This document shows positions 37,111 through 45,968 of a stretch of 64,000 nucleotides of DNA, one piece after another (position 1 is the stretch's first letter; each line of letters begins with the position of its first letter). The notes beneath the pieces were generated by a model, which had not been told where the DNA came from, made no database searches, and saw nothing but the letters and a program-made list of their open reading frames with translations. This stretch comes from Idiomarina sp. A28L (GTDB lineage: Bacteria > Pseudomonadota > Gammaproteobacteria > Enterobacterales > Alteromonadaceae): NCBI RefSeq assembly GCF_000218785.1, contig NZ_AFPO01000012.1, forward strand, positions 124,001-188,000. The letters run 5' to 3'. A program made the translations under genes and the position numbers.

Positions 37111-38416
37111 TTGAAACCTCAGAATTAGCCCCAGAAGTGATCAGCGATTTAATAGCCGCTACCGCTGATAATTGATTTGCAAGTGCCCGCCGATATGCCA
37201 ATGCAAAGCTTAGCCATTCTTGTTGGCTAGAAATAACATCGGTGTAACTGGCATTACCGTTTTGATAATTACTTAGTGAAGTTGCCACTGCTTGCTCAGC
37301 GCGAGTAAGCAATACTTGGCCGTATAGTTCCCGGTTACGCTCAGCCTCGCGCCATTGATACAGGGCTATACTGAGTTCAGCTTGAATTTCCAACTGAGTT
37401 GATTGCAATCTATATTGGGCAGATTGATAAGCGCTCTTTGCCGCTTCCCGCTGAGCCCGATAATTTGATCGCCATATCGGTAAAGAAACCGATGCCATTC
37501 CCGCAAAGGTGCCGGAACCCATAGCTTCATTCATGTATTCCACGCCTACCATTAATCTGGGTAGCCCTGCCGTGTTGGCGATATCAGTGGCCACAGTTTG
37601 GCTCTGAATTTCATAACGGCTTACCGCTAGTTGTGGGCTATGCTCTTCGGCAAGGGAATACAGGGTTTCTATATCGGCAGGAAGGCGCGCAAAATTCCGA
37701 TGGCTATTTAGCAACGAATAATCTCCGCTAAGCGGCTCTCGGGCATCACGGCCAAGAGCGGCATTTAAACGTGCACGCTGCGAAACCACTAATTGCTCTA
37801 AGTTCAGCTTTTCAGAGCGCGCAGAATCTACCGCATTTTGAGCTCTTAACAAATCAGATAATGATACTGAACCCGCTGAATAGCTCTGTTCGGCTACTGC
37901 TGCGAATTGGTTCAGCAGTTGAATAAGATCTTGTTGCAATTCGAGGTTTTCAAGCACATAGAGATACTCTGAAAATGCAGAAACAACATTTACGGTAACG
38001 TTTGCTTTTACAACCTCAAGCTCAGCTTTGGCTGAGCGTAGCGCAATTTTTCCCTGCTCAATGGCCATAGCTCGGCGATTAAAGAGTGGGATTTCTTGTT
38101 CAACGCTAAGCGTGCGGAAATCAGAATTGTTAAGCCCTTGGCTTACTGAAAACTGTGGGTCGGCAAATGCACCCGCCGATGTTAATGCGGCGTTAGCACT
38201 CTCAATATTGGCTATCGCTGCTTTAATCAACGGGTGATGCGCATGAGCAAAAGCAACAAGCGCCTCAATATCGGCATCAGCTTGAATTTGCTCAATTTCC
38301 GGGTTCGTTAATGGTTCCGAAAAATCAGTGTATTCAGGGCTGTAACTAGCACAGCCACTTGTGATAATGGCGGCAAAAGCAATGCTTACGCATACTCGGA
38401 TTCTTGGTAAAAACAT
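37097..38416 (-). CDS. cusC: TolC-family outer-membrane efflux lipoprotein (CusC-like)
   Basis: The 439-residue outer-membrane factor forms the exit duct of the pump. It has a lipobox TSGC, two OEP repeats of long helices (about residues 60-240 and 255-425), and the conserved LSVEQEIPLFNRRAMAIEQG and SVSLPIWRSNYRAQREAA motifs. It overlaps the start of cusB by 14 bases. The order C-B-A matches copper/cobalt-zinc efflux operons. The gene symbol reflects similarity in role; CzcC is the alternative. Confidence 0.88.
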   Translation of the reverse strand: MFLPRIRVCVSIAFAAIITSGCASYSPEYTDFSEPLTNPEIEQIQADADIEALVAFAHAHHPLIKAAIANIESANAALTSAGAFADPQFSVSQGLNNSDFRTLSVEQEIPLFNRRAMAIEQGKIALRSAKAELEVVKANVTVNVVSAFSEYLYVLENLELQQDLIQLLNQFAAVAEQSYSAGSVSLSDLLRAQNAVDSARSEKLNLEQLVVSQRARLNAALGRDAREPLSGDYSLLNSHRNFARLPADIETLYSLAEEHSPQLAVSRYEIQSQTVATDIANTAGLPRLMVGVEYMNEAMGSGTFAGMASVSLPIWRSNYRAQREAAKSAYQSAQYRLQSTQLEIQAELSIALYQWREAERNRELYGQVLLTRAEQAVATSLSNYQNGNASYTDVISSQQEWLSFALAYRRALANQLSAVAAIKSLITSGANSEVSNEKY

Positions 38417-38442
38417 GGAATATCTCCTGCATTAACAACACT

Positions 38443-38468
38443 CGAGTGAATTCAAAGTGAATCACTCG
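38443..38468 (-). promoter_or_regulatory. Hairpin between copper-binding gene and cusC
   Basis: CGAGTGAATTC and GAATCACTCG form a ten-base-pair stem with one bulged base and a five-base loop in the 71-base gap upstream of cusC. There is no T-run, so it is more likely an mRNA processing or attenuation element, or an operator, than a simple terminator. Confidence 0.4.
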
Positions 38469-38487
38469 AAACTAATCGAGTTGTAAA

Positions 38488-39027
38488 TCAGGCGATAATT
38501 GGAGGAGGTGTTGGCTTGCTTGTTAGTAGTGAATAAAACGAAGCAGCAAGCGCCGATGCCGAAAAGGCTAAAATTGGCGTTTGTATATTGAGGTTATTCA
38601 GAGCTGCCGTGCAGCCGTGGCCGAACATTACACAATGCCCACAATCGGCTGGGCATTTAGTGCCACAATCAGAAAAGTTATCACAGCAATCCGCTGCCAT
38701 ACTTGATTGTGTATGATCAGCCGATTCAACTATTTCAACATGATGGTTGTGATTTACGGGCTCTACTACCGTAATTTCTGGCTTACAGTGATCGCCTGAA
38801 GTTTTTCCCGGCTCTGGCATGTGGTGTTCAACGGCAGGCGCGAGCTCAATAAATGCGGTTGGCTCGCTAGCAAGATTCTTGGGGCTTTGCATATTCTCAT
38901 GCGTGCTGTGCATTTTTTCATGCATTGTTTCGTGCATTGTTTCGTGCGGCATCACGGCTGCGCTGCTTCCAGAAAACGGAAGCAGGAAAAGCGTGCCTAC
39001 CAAAAACAAAACAAACCAATTACGCAT
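38488..39027 (-). CDS. Exported Met/His/Cys-rich protein, probable copper-binding
   Basis: The 179-residue product has a signal peptide (about residues 1-24), then a repeated H-E-x-M motif (HETMHETMHEKMH...HENM), several His clusters (EHHMPEPG, NHNHHVE) and a cysteine knot CCDNFSDCGTKCPADCGHC. A C-terminal hydrophobic helix (about 150-168) ends TPPPIIA. Such Met, His and Cys arrays bind copper. It is the first gene in front of cusCBA, similar in place and style to CopL-like proteins of metal-resistance loci. I do not recognise a named family with certainty. Confidence 0.75.
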   Translation of the reverse strand: MRNWFVLFLVGTLFLLPFSGSSAAVMPHETMHETMHEKMHSTHENMQSPKNLASEPTAFIELAPAVEHHMPEPGKTSGDHCKPEITVVEPVNHNHHVEIVESADHTQSSMAADCCDNFSDCGTKCPADCGHCVMFGHGCTAALNNLNIQTPILAFSASALAASFYSLLTSKPTPPPIIA

Positions 39028-39221
39028 CTAAGTTTCTATTTGAACCTCTATATATGTATATACATCACTATACTTTGTAATTTCAGTATTTCAATTATTA
39101 TTTATACCGCAGTTGTAAAGATAAGGTTGCAACAAAGCTAAAAATGCTGAATCTGCGTAACCTTTTCTGAGTAATCAAAGAATCAGTGCGGTATGAAAAT
39201 TTAATCACGCTAGGTGAAGTC

Positions 39222-39908
39222 ATGAAAAAAATTATATTAATTAGTATGTTAGCTGCAGCATTTGCATTATCGAATATTGTTGGTAACGCACAGGGTCAGA
39301 ATTCTACCTTAGATGAGGCTAGCGAACGAGCAGTGGCTACATTCGCTGGCGGCTGCTTTTGGTGTGTAGAAGAAGGGTTTGAAAAACTTCCGGGCGTTTA
39401 CGAAGCAATTTCTGGCTACACCGGAGGCCGTGAACGAAACCCCACCTATGAACAGGTAGCTGGCGGCCGCACTGGGCATACAGAGGCTGTGCAAGTATTT
39501 TACAACCCTGCAGTAATTGAATACGCCGGCCTACTCGAAGCATTTTGGCGCTTTATGGACCCAACCGATGCTGAAGGCCAGTTCGTTGATCGCGGCCAGC
39601 AATACCGTGCGGAGATTTTCTATCATGATGAGGAACAAAAAGCGTTAGCCGAAGCTTCGATTCGCAAGCTAAAAGCCACCGGCCCCTTCACATCCTCGAT
39701 CGTTACTCCCGTTACCCCTCTTGGTCGTTTCTATAAAGCCGAAAGCTACCATCAGGATTATTATTCTAAAAATCCTATTCGTTACCGTTTTTATACTCGA
39801 AATTCAGGCCGCTATCAGTTTGTTGAGTATTGGTGGGGCACTAATGCCAAGCAAGATTTTCAGCAGTTTACCGATGCGGAACTGCTTCGCGAATACGGTG
39901 AAAAATAA
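39222..39908 (+). CDS. msrA: Exported peptide-methionine (S)-S-oxide reductase MsrA
   Basis: MsrA reduces methionine-S-sulfoxide in oxidised proteins. The start at 39222 is chosen over 39186 because an AGGTGA site precedes it and the product then opens with a cleavable signal peptide (residues 1-23, ending NAQ). The active site AGGCFWCVEE puts the catalytic cysteine at 45; GYTGG, PTYEQV and YYSKNP motifs follow. The 228-residue protein is thus periplasmic, unlike cytoplasmic E. coli MsrA. It is divergent from the copper operon, whose products are Met-rich. Confidence 0.92.
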   Translation: MKKIILISMLAAAFALSNIVGNAQGQNSTLDEASERAVATFAGGCFWCVEEGFEKLPGVYEAISGYTGGRERNPTYEQVAGGRTGHTEAVQVFYNPAVIEYAGLLEAFWRFMDPTDAEGQFVDRGQQYRAEIFYHDEEQKALAEASIRKLKATGPFTSSIVTPVTPLGRFYKAESYHQDYYSKNPIRYRFYTRNSGRYQFVEYWWGTNAKQDFQQFTDAELLREYGEK

Positions 39909-40023
39909 GCAGCACTTGATAATCGGCCCCTTGATGTATGAATCAAATGCCCCAAGGTAGTAGTTATACACATTCTGTTACTTGTATAGAGCTGAGTAGC
40001 GTAACTGGATAGAAGGAAAAACA

Positions 40024-40698
40024 ATGAACGTATTAATGGTTTTAACCTCACATGATGAACTCGGTGATACCGGCAAGAAAACTGGTTTTTGGCTTGAAGA
40101 GTTCGCTTCTCCTTATTATGTATTCAAAGATGCCGGCGCAAATGTAACTTTGGCCTCACCGAAAGGTGGCCAGCCGCCACTTGATCCGGGCAGCAATACC
40201 CCAGATTTTCAAACCGAAGCAACCGAGCGTTTCGAAGGCGATGTAGCGGCGAAAACTGAATTAGCTACCACTAAGAAATTAAGTGAAGTGAATATTAATG
40301 ATTTCGATGCGGTGTTCTATCCCGGAGGCCATGGCCCATTATGGGATTTAGCAGAAGATAAAGATTCTATCGCCCTCATTGAACAAGCGATAACTAGCAA
40401 TAAGCCAGTAGCTGCTGTTTGTCATGCACCAGCAGTTTTCCGCCATACTAAATCAGCCGATGGTGCGAGTTTAGTGAAAGGCCGTAAAGTAACCGGCTTT
40501 AGTAATAGTGAAGAAGCAGCCGTAGAGCTCACCGATGTAGTACCTTTCTTGGTAGAAGATATGCTGCAGGAAAATGGCGGAAGTTATTCCAAAGGCGAAG
40601 ATTGGGGCCCTTATGTGATTACTGATGGAATTTTAGTTACTGGCCAAAACCCAGCTTCATCTGAAAACACTGCAAAAGCGTTACTAAAACTTCTCTAG
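40024..40698 (+). CDS. DJ-1/PfpI (type 1 glutamine amidotransferase-like) protein
   Basis: The 224-residue protein has the DJ-1/PfpI fold with the nucleophile elbow AAVCHAPAV (Cys133-His134) and the supporting GFWLEEFASPYYVF near the N-terminus, which supplies Glu25/26. This subgroup, close to Hsp31/HchA-like proteins, includes glyoxalase III-type and stress chaperone activities; which applies here is unknown. AGAAGGA precedes the ATG. A strong terminator follows. Confidence 0.9.
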   Translation: MNVLMVLTSHDELGDTGKKTGFWLEEFASPYYVFKDAGANVTLASPKGGQPPLDPGSNTPDFQTEATERFEGDVAAKTELATTKKLSEVNINDFDAVFYPGGHGPLWDLAEDKDSIALIEQAITSNKPVAAVCHAPAVFRHTKSADGASLVKGRKVTGFSNSEEAAVELTDVVPFLVEDMLQENGGSYSKGEDWGPYVITDGILVTGQNPASSENTAKALLKLL

Positions 40699-40703
40699 CC
40701 CAT

Positions 40704-40735
40704 TTAGGGCGTAACTTATTGAAGTTACGCCCTAA
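40704..40735 (+). terminator. Terminator after DJ-1/PfpI gene
   Basis: TTAGGGCGTAACTT and AAGTTACGCCCTAA form a perfect 14-base-pair stem with a four-base loop, followed by CTCTTTTT. Confidence 0.88.
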
Positions 40736-40935
40736 CTCTTTTTACACAAGTGTGTATCGAATAATTCTATTACCCTAATCCAGTAAAGATTTGGTTAACA
40801 AACATCCAATTTCACTACTTCCTCCGTAACCATCTGAGAACATCAACAGCTGAGTTTAATTCAGCAGCTTTTACAAGCACTGATGCAGCAAAAAAAGCGG
40901 CACAGTGAGGAAATAGTTAATAATTGGAGAACACC

Positions 40936-41487
40936 ATGATTAAATTAACAACAATTGCTATGTCTATCGCCCTTGCGGGTAGTTTTGCTGTAAGCGGATT
41001 AACTATCGCTGATCACCACGGTGGTAATAAAGAGCGTAGTGGTTACAGCATGCAGGATAAAGCTGAGAAGAAAGGCACTATCGCTGAAATCGCGGCGAAC
41101 AATGGCAGCTTTGGTACATTAGTAGCTGCATTAGATGCTGCTGACCTTGTAGATGTATTAAATGGCGAAGGCCCATTCACTGTATTCGCACCAACTGACG
41201 AAGCGTTTGCTGCGTTACCTGCAGGCACAGTTGAAAGCTTGTTAGAGCCAGCAAATCGCGACCAGCTGATTGCGATACTTACTTACCATGTAGTATCGGG
41301 CAAAGTAATGAGCGCAGATTTAGCGGGCCAACAACTAAATGCCGATACGGTAGAAGGTTCATCTTTGAACATTGATGCTACTGGCTACGGCGTGAAAGTT
41401 AACGATGCAAGCGTAGTAACTGCTGATATCGAAGCAGATAACGGCGTAATTCACGTTATCGATAAAGTATTAATTCCAAGCGCATAA
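40936..41487 (+). CDS. Secreted fasciclin (FAS1) domain protein
   Basis: The 183-residue protein has a signal peptide and one FAS1 domain (about residues 45-183) with FGTLVAALDAADL, GPFTVFAPTDEAFAALP and the H2-type ending NGVIHVIDKVLIPSA. The start at 40936 (MIKLTT) is preferred over 40924 because GGAG lies six bases before it. FAS1 proteins mediate adhesion or ligand binding; bacterial single-domain forms are usually periplasmic or secreted. The linker has ADHHGG. A terminator follows. Confidence 0.92.
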   Translation: MIKLTTIAMSIALAGSFAVSGLTIADHHGGNKERSGYSMQDKAEKKGTIAEIAANNGSFGTLVAALDAADLVDVLNGEGPFTVFAPTDEAFAALPAGTVESLLEPANRDQLIAILTYHVVSGKVMSADLAGQQLNADTVEGSSLNIDATGYGVKVNDASVVTADIEADNGVIHVIDKVLIPSA

Positions 41488-41553
41488 TTGCTGGAAGTTA
41501 ATACCTTCAATTAATACGCGGTAGTAATTACCAAGTAGATTGATTAGTTCAAG

Positions 41554-41581
41554 AAGGCTGTAGCTCAAATGCTACAGCCTT
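41554..41581 (+). terminator. Terminator after fasciclin gene
   Basis: AAGGCTGTAGC and GCTACAGCCTT form an 11-base-pair stem around TCAAAT, followed by TTTT. The leading AA may also let it serve the convergent esterase gene. Confidence 0.88.
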
Positions 41582-41602
41582 TTTTATTGGCGAGGCTACT
41601 CA

Positions 41603-42481
41603 CTATTCACAACGCTGATTCAGCTCACGCTCTTCTAAATAAGCTTGAATATCCGCATAAACCGGTGTTAAGAAACGTAATGGGCTCGCTAAGCTAGCCA
41701 CTACAGATGCATGCCGCGTGCTGCTATATAAATGCATTGTTACCGGCACACCTAATTCCTCGAGCCGAGCTTGAAACTTTTCAGCATGCGCCGGTTCTGC
41801 AACGGTATCGGCCTCCCCATGAATTAACAACGTTGGCGGCATATTCGCCGTAGCTAGGGCTATAGGATTCGCTTCATTGCCCTCAACTTGGCCGAATTTT
41901 TCCCGCACTCGCTCATGATCAAGTGGCAAATCATAAGGGCCAGAAAGCGCGAGTAACGCAGCAATTTCTATATCGCCCGCATTGTTCTGGTTTAAATATT
42001 GATTATCCGCCGCAAGTAACGCCGCAGTATGCGCACCCGCCGAATGGCCTGCTAAAATAATACTACTGCCTAAATTACAACTCTTCGGCAAATGGTTGCG
42101 CATTTCGCCAATTGCCATTGCAACATCGCTCACGAAAGCTGGGAACTCGGCATCAGGATAAAGCCGGTAGTTTGGAATGAGGGTAATGTAGCCTAATCGG
42201 GCAAATGCTTGGCCAACGAATTCAAATTGCTCTTTACTGCCCTGATCCCAAGCGCCGCCATACACAAACACCAAAACGTGTTCGTTGTAATGGCCATCGG
42301 CTGGTAGATACAAATCCATGCTTTGGCGAGCATCGCTGCCATAATCGATATCCGATTCCAACGAATAGGCCCCCGCTGGCACTACCGAGTTCAATACTGT
42401 TAATGGTTGGCAAGCGCTTAGCAGCGCCACTAAAAGTAAAATTACTGCCAACAAGCCTAGTTGGGGGTAGTACAATTGCAT
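41603..42481 (-). CDS. Alpha/beta-hydrolase lipoprotein, carboxylesterase-like
   Basis: The 292-residue protein has a lipobox LSAC (Cys24) and a BD-FAE/hormone-sensitive-lipase-like fold. The oxyanion-hole motif YGGAWDQG lies near residue 75, the nucleophile elbow GHSAGA at Ser147, the acid in HGEADTVAEP and the histidine in STRHASVV. It is probably a cell-envelope esterase. Its promoter region contains a Pho-box-like element in the right orientation, raising the possibility that it is induced by phosphate starvation. Confidence 0.87.
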   Translation of the reverse strand: MQLYYPQLGLLAVILLLVALLSACQPLTVLNSVVPAGAYSLESDIDYGSDARQSMDLYLPADGHYNEHVLVFVYGGAWDQGSKEQFEFVGQAFARLGYITLIPNYRLYPDAEFPAFVSDVAMAIGEMRNHLPKSCNLGSSIILAGHSAGAHTAALLAADNQYLNQNNAGDIEIAALLALSGPYDLPLDHERVREKFGQVEGNEANPIALATANMPPTLLIHGEADTVAEPAHAEKFQARLEELGVPVTMHLYSSTRHASVVASLASPLRFLTPVYADIQAYLEERELNQRCE

Positions 42482-42630
42482 CTATGATTCCTTTTTAATT
42501 GCGCTTAATTATGTATAAACCAATGCGCTTACGCCATGCTGTATTTAGCTATGCGGTTTGCACTTTTTTAAACACATTCAATCTAATTTTCTCTACTTTA
42601 ACGCAAATTCTCACTAAGCATCGCTATCAA

Positions 42631-42661
42631 ATTATATTTTTTTATGACGTTTTTATGACAG
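42631..42661 (-). promoter_or_regulatory. Pho box with -10 element
   Basis: On the minus strand CTGTCATAAAAACGTCAT (42661-42644) contains two seven-base repeats, CTGTCAT and ACGTCAT, separated by four bases, closely matching the PhoB consensus. A perfect TATAAT (42636-42631) follows after seven bases, slightly nearer than in E. coli phoA. This orientation points to the esterase gene, 150 bases downstream; the Na/Pi cotransporter is divergent, 200 bases away. The rest of the 379-base gap is AT-rich without an ORF. Confidence 0.6.
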
Positions 42662-42860
42662 GCAAACAGTTGCTTTTCTTGCAATATCAAAAGCTTGGCT
42701 ACCAGCTGCCGAAAATATCCACAAAAATTCAACCCGACAATGATTTCATTTCCCGATAATGCTCTATAAAATGCCCGTACAATTTTAGACATGACGCAGT
42801 TTGCGTTGATTATTCAGGTAGTGTTGCCAACAAAAGCACGCCACATCAAAGGCTTAACCT

Positions 42861-44588
42861 ATGAGTTATTCGTTATTTGATTTTCTACAATTAGTTGGTT
42901 CATTGGGTATTTTCATTTTTGGTATGAAAATCTTCAGTGAAGGGTTACAAAAAATAGCCGGCAGCCGCCTGAAAGGTATCGTTTCCGGCATGACCCGCAA
43001 CCGGTTAACCGGTGTGGTAACCGGCTTCGGTACTACCGCAATTACCCAATCCTCTACCACCACCACGGTAATGGCCGTGAGTTTCGTAAATGCCGGCCTG
43101 CTTACTTTCGTGCAATCAACCGGTGTAATCATGGGTGCCAACATTGGTACCACAATTACCGCATGGATGGTGGCTCTATTTGGCTTCAAATTCCAAATTA
43201 CGCCGATAGCATTGGCGGTAATTGGTATCTTCTTCGCATTCTTATTCTCGGGCAATAACCGCCTGCGCAATATCGCCGAAGCCATGGTTGGTTTTGGTAT
43301 TTTGTTTATCGGCCTTGAGTTTATTAAAGGTGCAGTGCCCGATATTAACAGTAACCCAGAAATACTGGCATTCATGGATGCCTTCAGTGATTACGGTTAC
43401 TTATCGTTAATTATCTTCGTGCTCGCCGGTACCGTGTTAACCCTGCTTACGCAATCATCATCGGCGGCCACTACGATTACACTCGTTATGCTGTTTGAAG
43501 GCTGGATATCCTTCCCGATAGCAGCGGCAATGATATTAGGTGAAAACATCGGTACCACGGTTACGGCGAATATTGCCGCCTTGGTGGGGAACGTACAGGC
43601 GAAGAGGGCCGCGAGGTTCCACTTCTTCTTCAATATCATTGGCGTTATTTGGATGATGATACTTATCTATCCAGTGATCATGCTGATTGATAATTTAACC
43701 CAGTATGTATCCGAAAACCCAATTTCAATTCTTAGCGATGATGAATCGGTGAGGGGGAATGCGGCACTTGCCTTATCCTTCTTCCATACCTTCTTTAACG
43801 TGATGAACGTAGTGCTATTGTTTGCCTTTGTGCCGATGATTATTCGTTTCGTTGAGTATATTCAGCCCGATAAGAAAGGCGAAGATGAATTCCACTTGCG
43901 CTACATTAGCGCCGGCCCAATGACATCGCCTGGGTTCTCAATTGAGCAAGCGCACAAAGAAACACAGCACTTGGCCGATATTCTTGAAAAAATGCATCTT
44001 GCATTGAACGAACTCGCCACCAACCCGAAAGCCGATCGTACTTTGCTTCTGGAGAAAATACGCAATTACGAAGAAGCTACCGATGTATTAGAAATCGAGA
44101 TTTCTGATTATCTGGTGCGAGTAAGTGAGCACACTAACTTAGAGCGTTCGCAAACTGAGCGTATTCGCCACATGCAAACCATGATTAATGATATGGAACG
44201 CATTGCTGATATTTACTATCAAGTATCGCTACTAACTGAGCGTATGGTTGAATCGCGGGCTGATTGGCCAGAAGAGGCCATGCAAGAATTGGCTGAAATG
44301 CTGGAAACGGTAAACAGTGCAATTCACACCATGAAAGAGAACGTATCGAAAGAGCCAGAATACGTTGATCTTGAAAGTGCATTGGTACAGGAAGAGGCCA
44401 TTGATCGCTGCCGTGATATGTATCGTGCCAGCCACTACCTTCGCCTAGAGGGCGGTAACTACCCGGCACGCTCTGGTGTATTGTTTATGGATATGCTGAA
44501 TCGTTTAGAACGTATTGGAGATCATATCTTGAATGTAAATGAATCGGCTGCCGGCCGCCGCCTAAAGGCGAGCCGTATCGAAGATTAA
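42861..44588 (+). CDS. Na/Pi cotransporter family protein with PhoU-like domain
   Basis: The 575-residue membrane protein belongs to the NaPi-II/YjbB family. It has two inverted repeats, each with the QSS signature (TAITQSSTTTTV near residue 60 and LLTQSSSAATT near 200) and GANIGTT/GENIGTT motifs. The cytoplasmic C-terminal part (about 365-560) is a PhoU-like helical bundle with heptad-rich sequence. It probably moves phosphate across the inner membrane, import or export not being decidable. It is divergent from a Pho-box-controlled gene. Confidence 0.92.
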   Translation: MSYSLFDFLQLVGSLGIFIFGMKIFSEGLQKIAGSRLKGIVSGMTRNRLTGVVTGFGTTAITQSSTTTTVMAVSFVNAGLLTFVQSTGVIMGANIGTTITAWMVALFGFKFQITPIALAVIGIFFAFLFSGNNRLRNIAEAMVGFGILFIGLEFIKGAVPDINSNPEILAFMDAFSDYGYLSLIIFVLAGTVLTLLTQSSSAATTITLVMLFEGWISFPIAAAMILGENIGTTVTANIAALVGNVQAKRAARFHFFFNIIGVIWMMILIYPVIMLIDNLTQYVSENPISILSDDESVRGNAALALSFFHTFFNVMNVVLLFAFVPMIIRFVEYIQPDKKGEDEFHLRYISAGPMTSPGFSIEQAHKETQHLADILEKMHLALNELATNPKADRTLLLEKIRNYEEATDVLEIEISDYLVRVSEHTNLERSQTERIRHMQTMINDMERIADIYYQVSLLTERMVESRADWPEEAMQELAEMLETVNSAIHTMKENVSKEPEYVDLESALVQEEAIDRCRDMYRASHYLRLEGGNYPARSGVLFMDMLNRLERIGDHILNVNESAAGRRLKASRIED

Positions 44589-44626
44589 GAATTTACATTA
44601 AATCGCGGCGCTTTTTGGCCGCAACT

Positions 44627-44664
44627 AAAAGCGATGTTTCAGTTGAACCTGAACATCGCTTTTT
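44627..44664. terminator. Terminator after Na/Pi gene
   Basis: AAAAGCGATGTTTCAG and CTGAACATCGCTTTT form a stem with one mismatch around TTGAAC, with T-runs in both directions, so it may serve the convergent small membrane protein gene as well. Confidence 0.82.
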
Positions 44665-44677
44665 TATTGCCTTGCGC

Positions 44678-44995
44678 TTAGGTAGCTACACCGTAAATAA
44701 ACACACTAATAATATATAAATAGCCCAAGCTTAACGCGATATTGAGCAATAAAATAAGGTACCAAAATGGCGTGTTAATGCCATTTTCAGCGCGTTTAGC
44801 AGCTGAGCGAAGCGCGATGCTCGAGCCGATAGAAAACACCGCTGAAGCTACCAATAGCGGTAATGATATGAGCGCAGCAAATAACAATACGCCGCCCTCT
44901 GGGGCCGCACTTAACGAAGCTTGCTGCTGCATAAGCCAGTGCACGGCCAACGCAATAAATGCTGCAGCAAGTGCTAATACTTGAATTTTCTTCAT
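44678..44995 (-). CDS. Small membrane protein, function unknown
   Basis: The 105-residue product has three predicted membrane helices (about residues 5-22, 37-60 and 78-101) with a basic ALRSAAKRAENG loop between the second and third. I recognise no family. It is a single gene, convergent with the Na/Pi cotransporter and divergent from the thioesterase. Confidence 0.65.
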   Translation of the reverse strand: MKKIQVLALAAAFIALAVHWLMQQQASLSAAPEGGVLLFAALISLPLLVASAVFSIGSSIALRSAAKRAENGINTPFWYLILLLNIALSLGYLYIISVFIYGVAT

Positions 44996-45137
44996 CTTAA
45001 TTGCCAGTTATCATGAATAGATTTCATTTTAGTATTCAATATCTCAATTACAAAGCCTAGTTAAGGCTGGAATTTAGCATGCCTTATCGTTAAACTCATC
45101 GTTAAAATCAAACGCGCGTTTAAAAGTAAGGATCCGC

Positions 45138-45929
45138 ATGCAGTTTTCAGAAATATTAGCCTCCATGAGTTCCGAAGCAAACCAAACTATGCTCTTACCA
45201 GAAGGCTGGAATCAAGGGCGGGCTCTTTTTGGTGGCCTTACCGCCGGAATAACCTATCAACATGCATTGAACGGAGTGAATCCTGCTCAACAGGTTCGTG
45301 CGCTTACCGTGTCTTTCGTTGGCCCGTTAGCAGCTGGTGAAGCAACCTTGAAACGCCGAATATTGCGCGAAGGCAAGAACGTTACGCAAGTGAGCGTAGA
45401 AATTGAGCAAGATAATGCGGTTATGCTGAGCGCTTTAATAACCTTCGGGTTATCGCGCCCTTCGGCGGTTAAAGTAACCGATACACCCACTGCAAAAGTG
45501 CCACCGCGTGAACAAGGCCCAGCATTTCCAAAATCAAAACTGAGCCCAGAATTTACCCATCATTACGATTATCGGGTAAGCGTGGGTGGCATGCCATTTA
45601 GCAACAACACATCACGGGAATTTGGGGGGTGGATGCGCTACTCTCAAGAAGATAGCCCTATTGATATAGGCTTATTCTTAGGTTTAGTAGATGCTTGGCC
45701 ACCTGCGGTGTTACCGCATCTTGATACGCCAGCGCCAGCCAGCTCACTTACCTGGACAATAGAATTTCCCGAACCATTGCCAACCACGAAGCGCACTAGC
45801 GATTGGTGGCAATATGTGGCTTATATTGATTATGCGGCCGATGGTTACGGCCATACCCATTCACATATTTGGGATAACGATGGCAATTTGGTAGCGATAA
45901 GCCGGCAAACAGTAACTGTATTTGGCTAA
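45138..45929 (+). CDS. TesB-like acyl-CoA thioesterase
   Basis: The 263-residue protein has the double-hotdog fold of the TesB/4HBT_3 group: an N-terminal hotdog with GWNQGRALFGGLTAGI and a C-terminal one with GGWMRYSQ and DYAADGYGHTHSHIWD. Family members hydrolyse acyl-CoA thioesters. The substrate chain length is not evident. AAGGAT precedes the ATG. A short terminator hairpin follows. Confidence 0.87.
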   Translation: MQFSEILASMSSEANQTMLLPEGWNQGRALFGGLTAGITYQHALNGVNPAQQVRALTVSFVGPLAAGEATLKRRILREGKNVTQVSVEIEQDNAVMLSALITFGLSRPSAVKVTDTPTAKVPPREQGPAFPKSKLSPEFTHHYDYRVSVGGMPFSNNTSREFGGWMRYSQEDSPIDIGLFLGLVDAWPPAVLPHLDTPAPASSLTWTIEFPEPLPTTKRTSDWWQYVAYIDYAADGYGHTHSHIWDNDGNLVAISRQTVTVFG

Positions 45930-45942
45930 AAGGGTGATTTCT

Positions 45943-45963
45943 GAGCCCCGCTCTTCCGGGCTC
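45943..45963. terminator. Short terminator hairpin
   Basis: GAGCCC and GGGCTC form a six-base-pair stem with a nine-base loop, followed by TTTTATT on the plus strand, ending the thioesterase transcript. It lies between convergent genes. Confidence 0.55.
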
Positions 45964-45968
45964 TTTTA

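Noticed and set aside
39054-39065. Palindrome ATGTATATACAT upstream of the copper operon as an operator
   Set aside because: It is perfect but purely AT-alternating, does not resemble CueR or CusR sites and is likely by chance.
39116-39164. AAGGTT...AACCTT pair as a CueR-type operator
   Set aside because: The arms are over 30 bases apart, far beyond the spacing of MerR-family sites.
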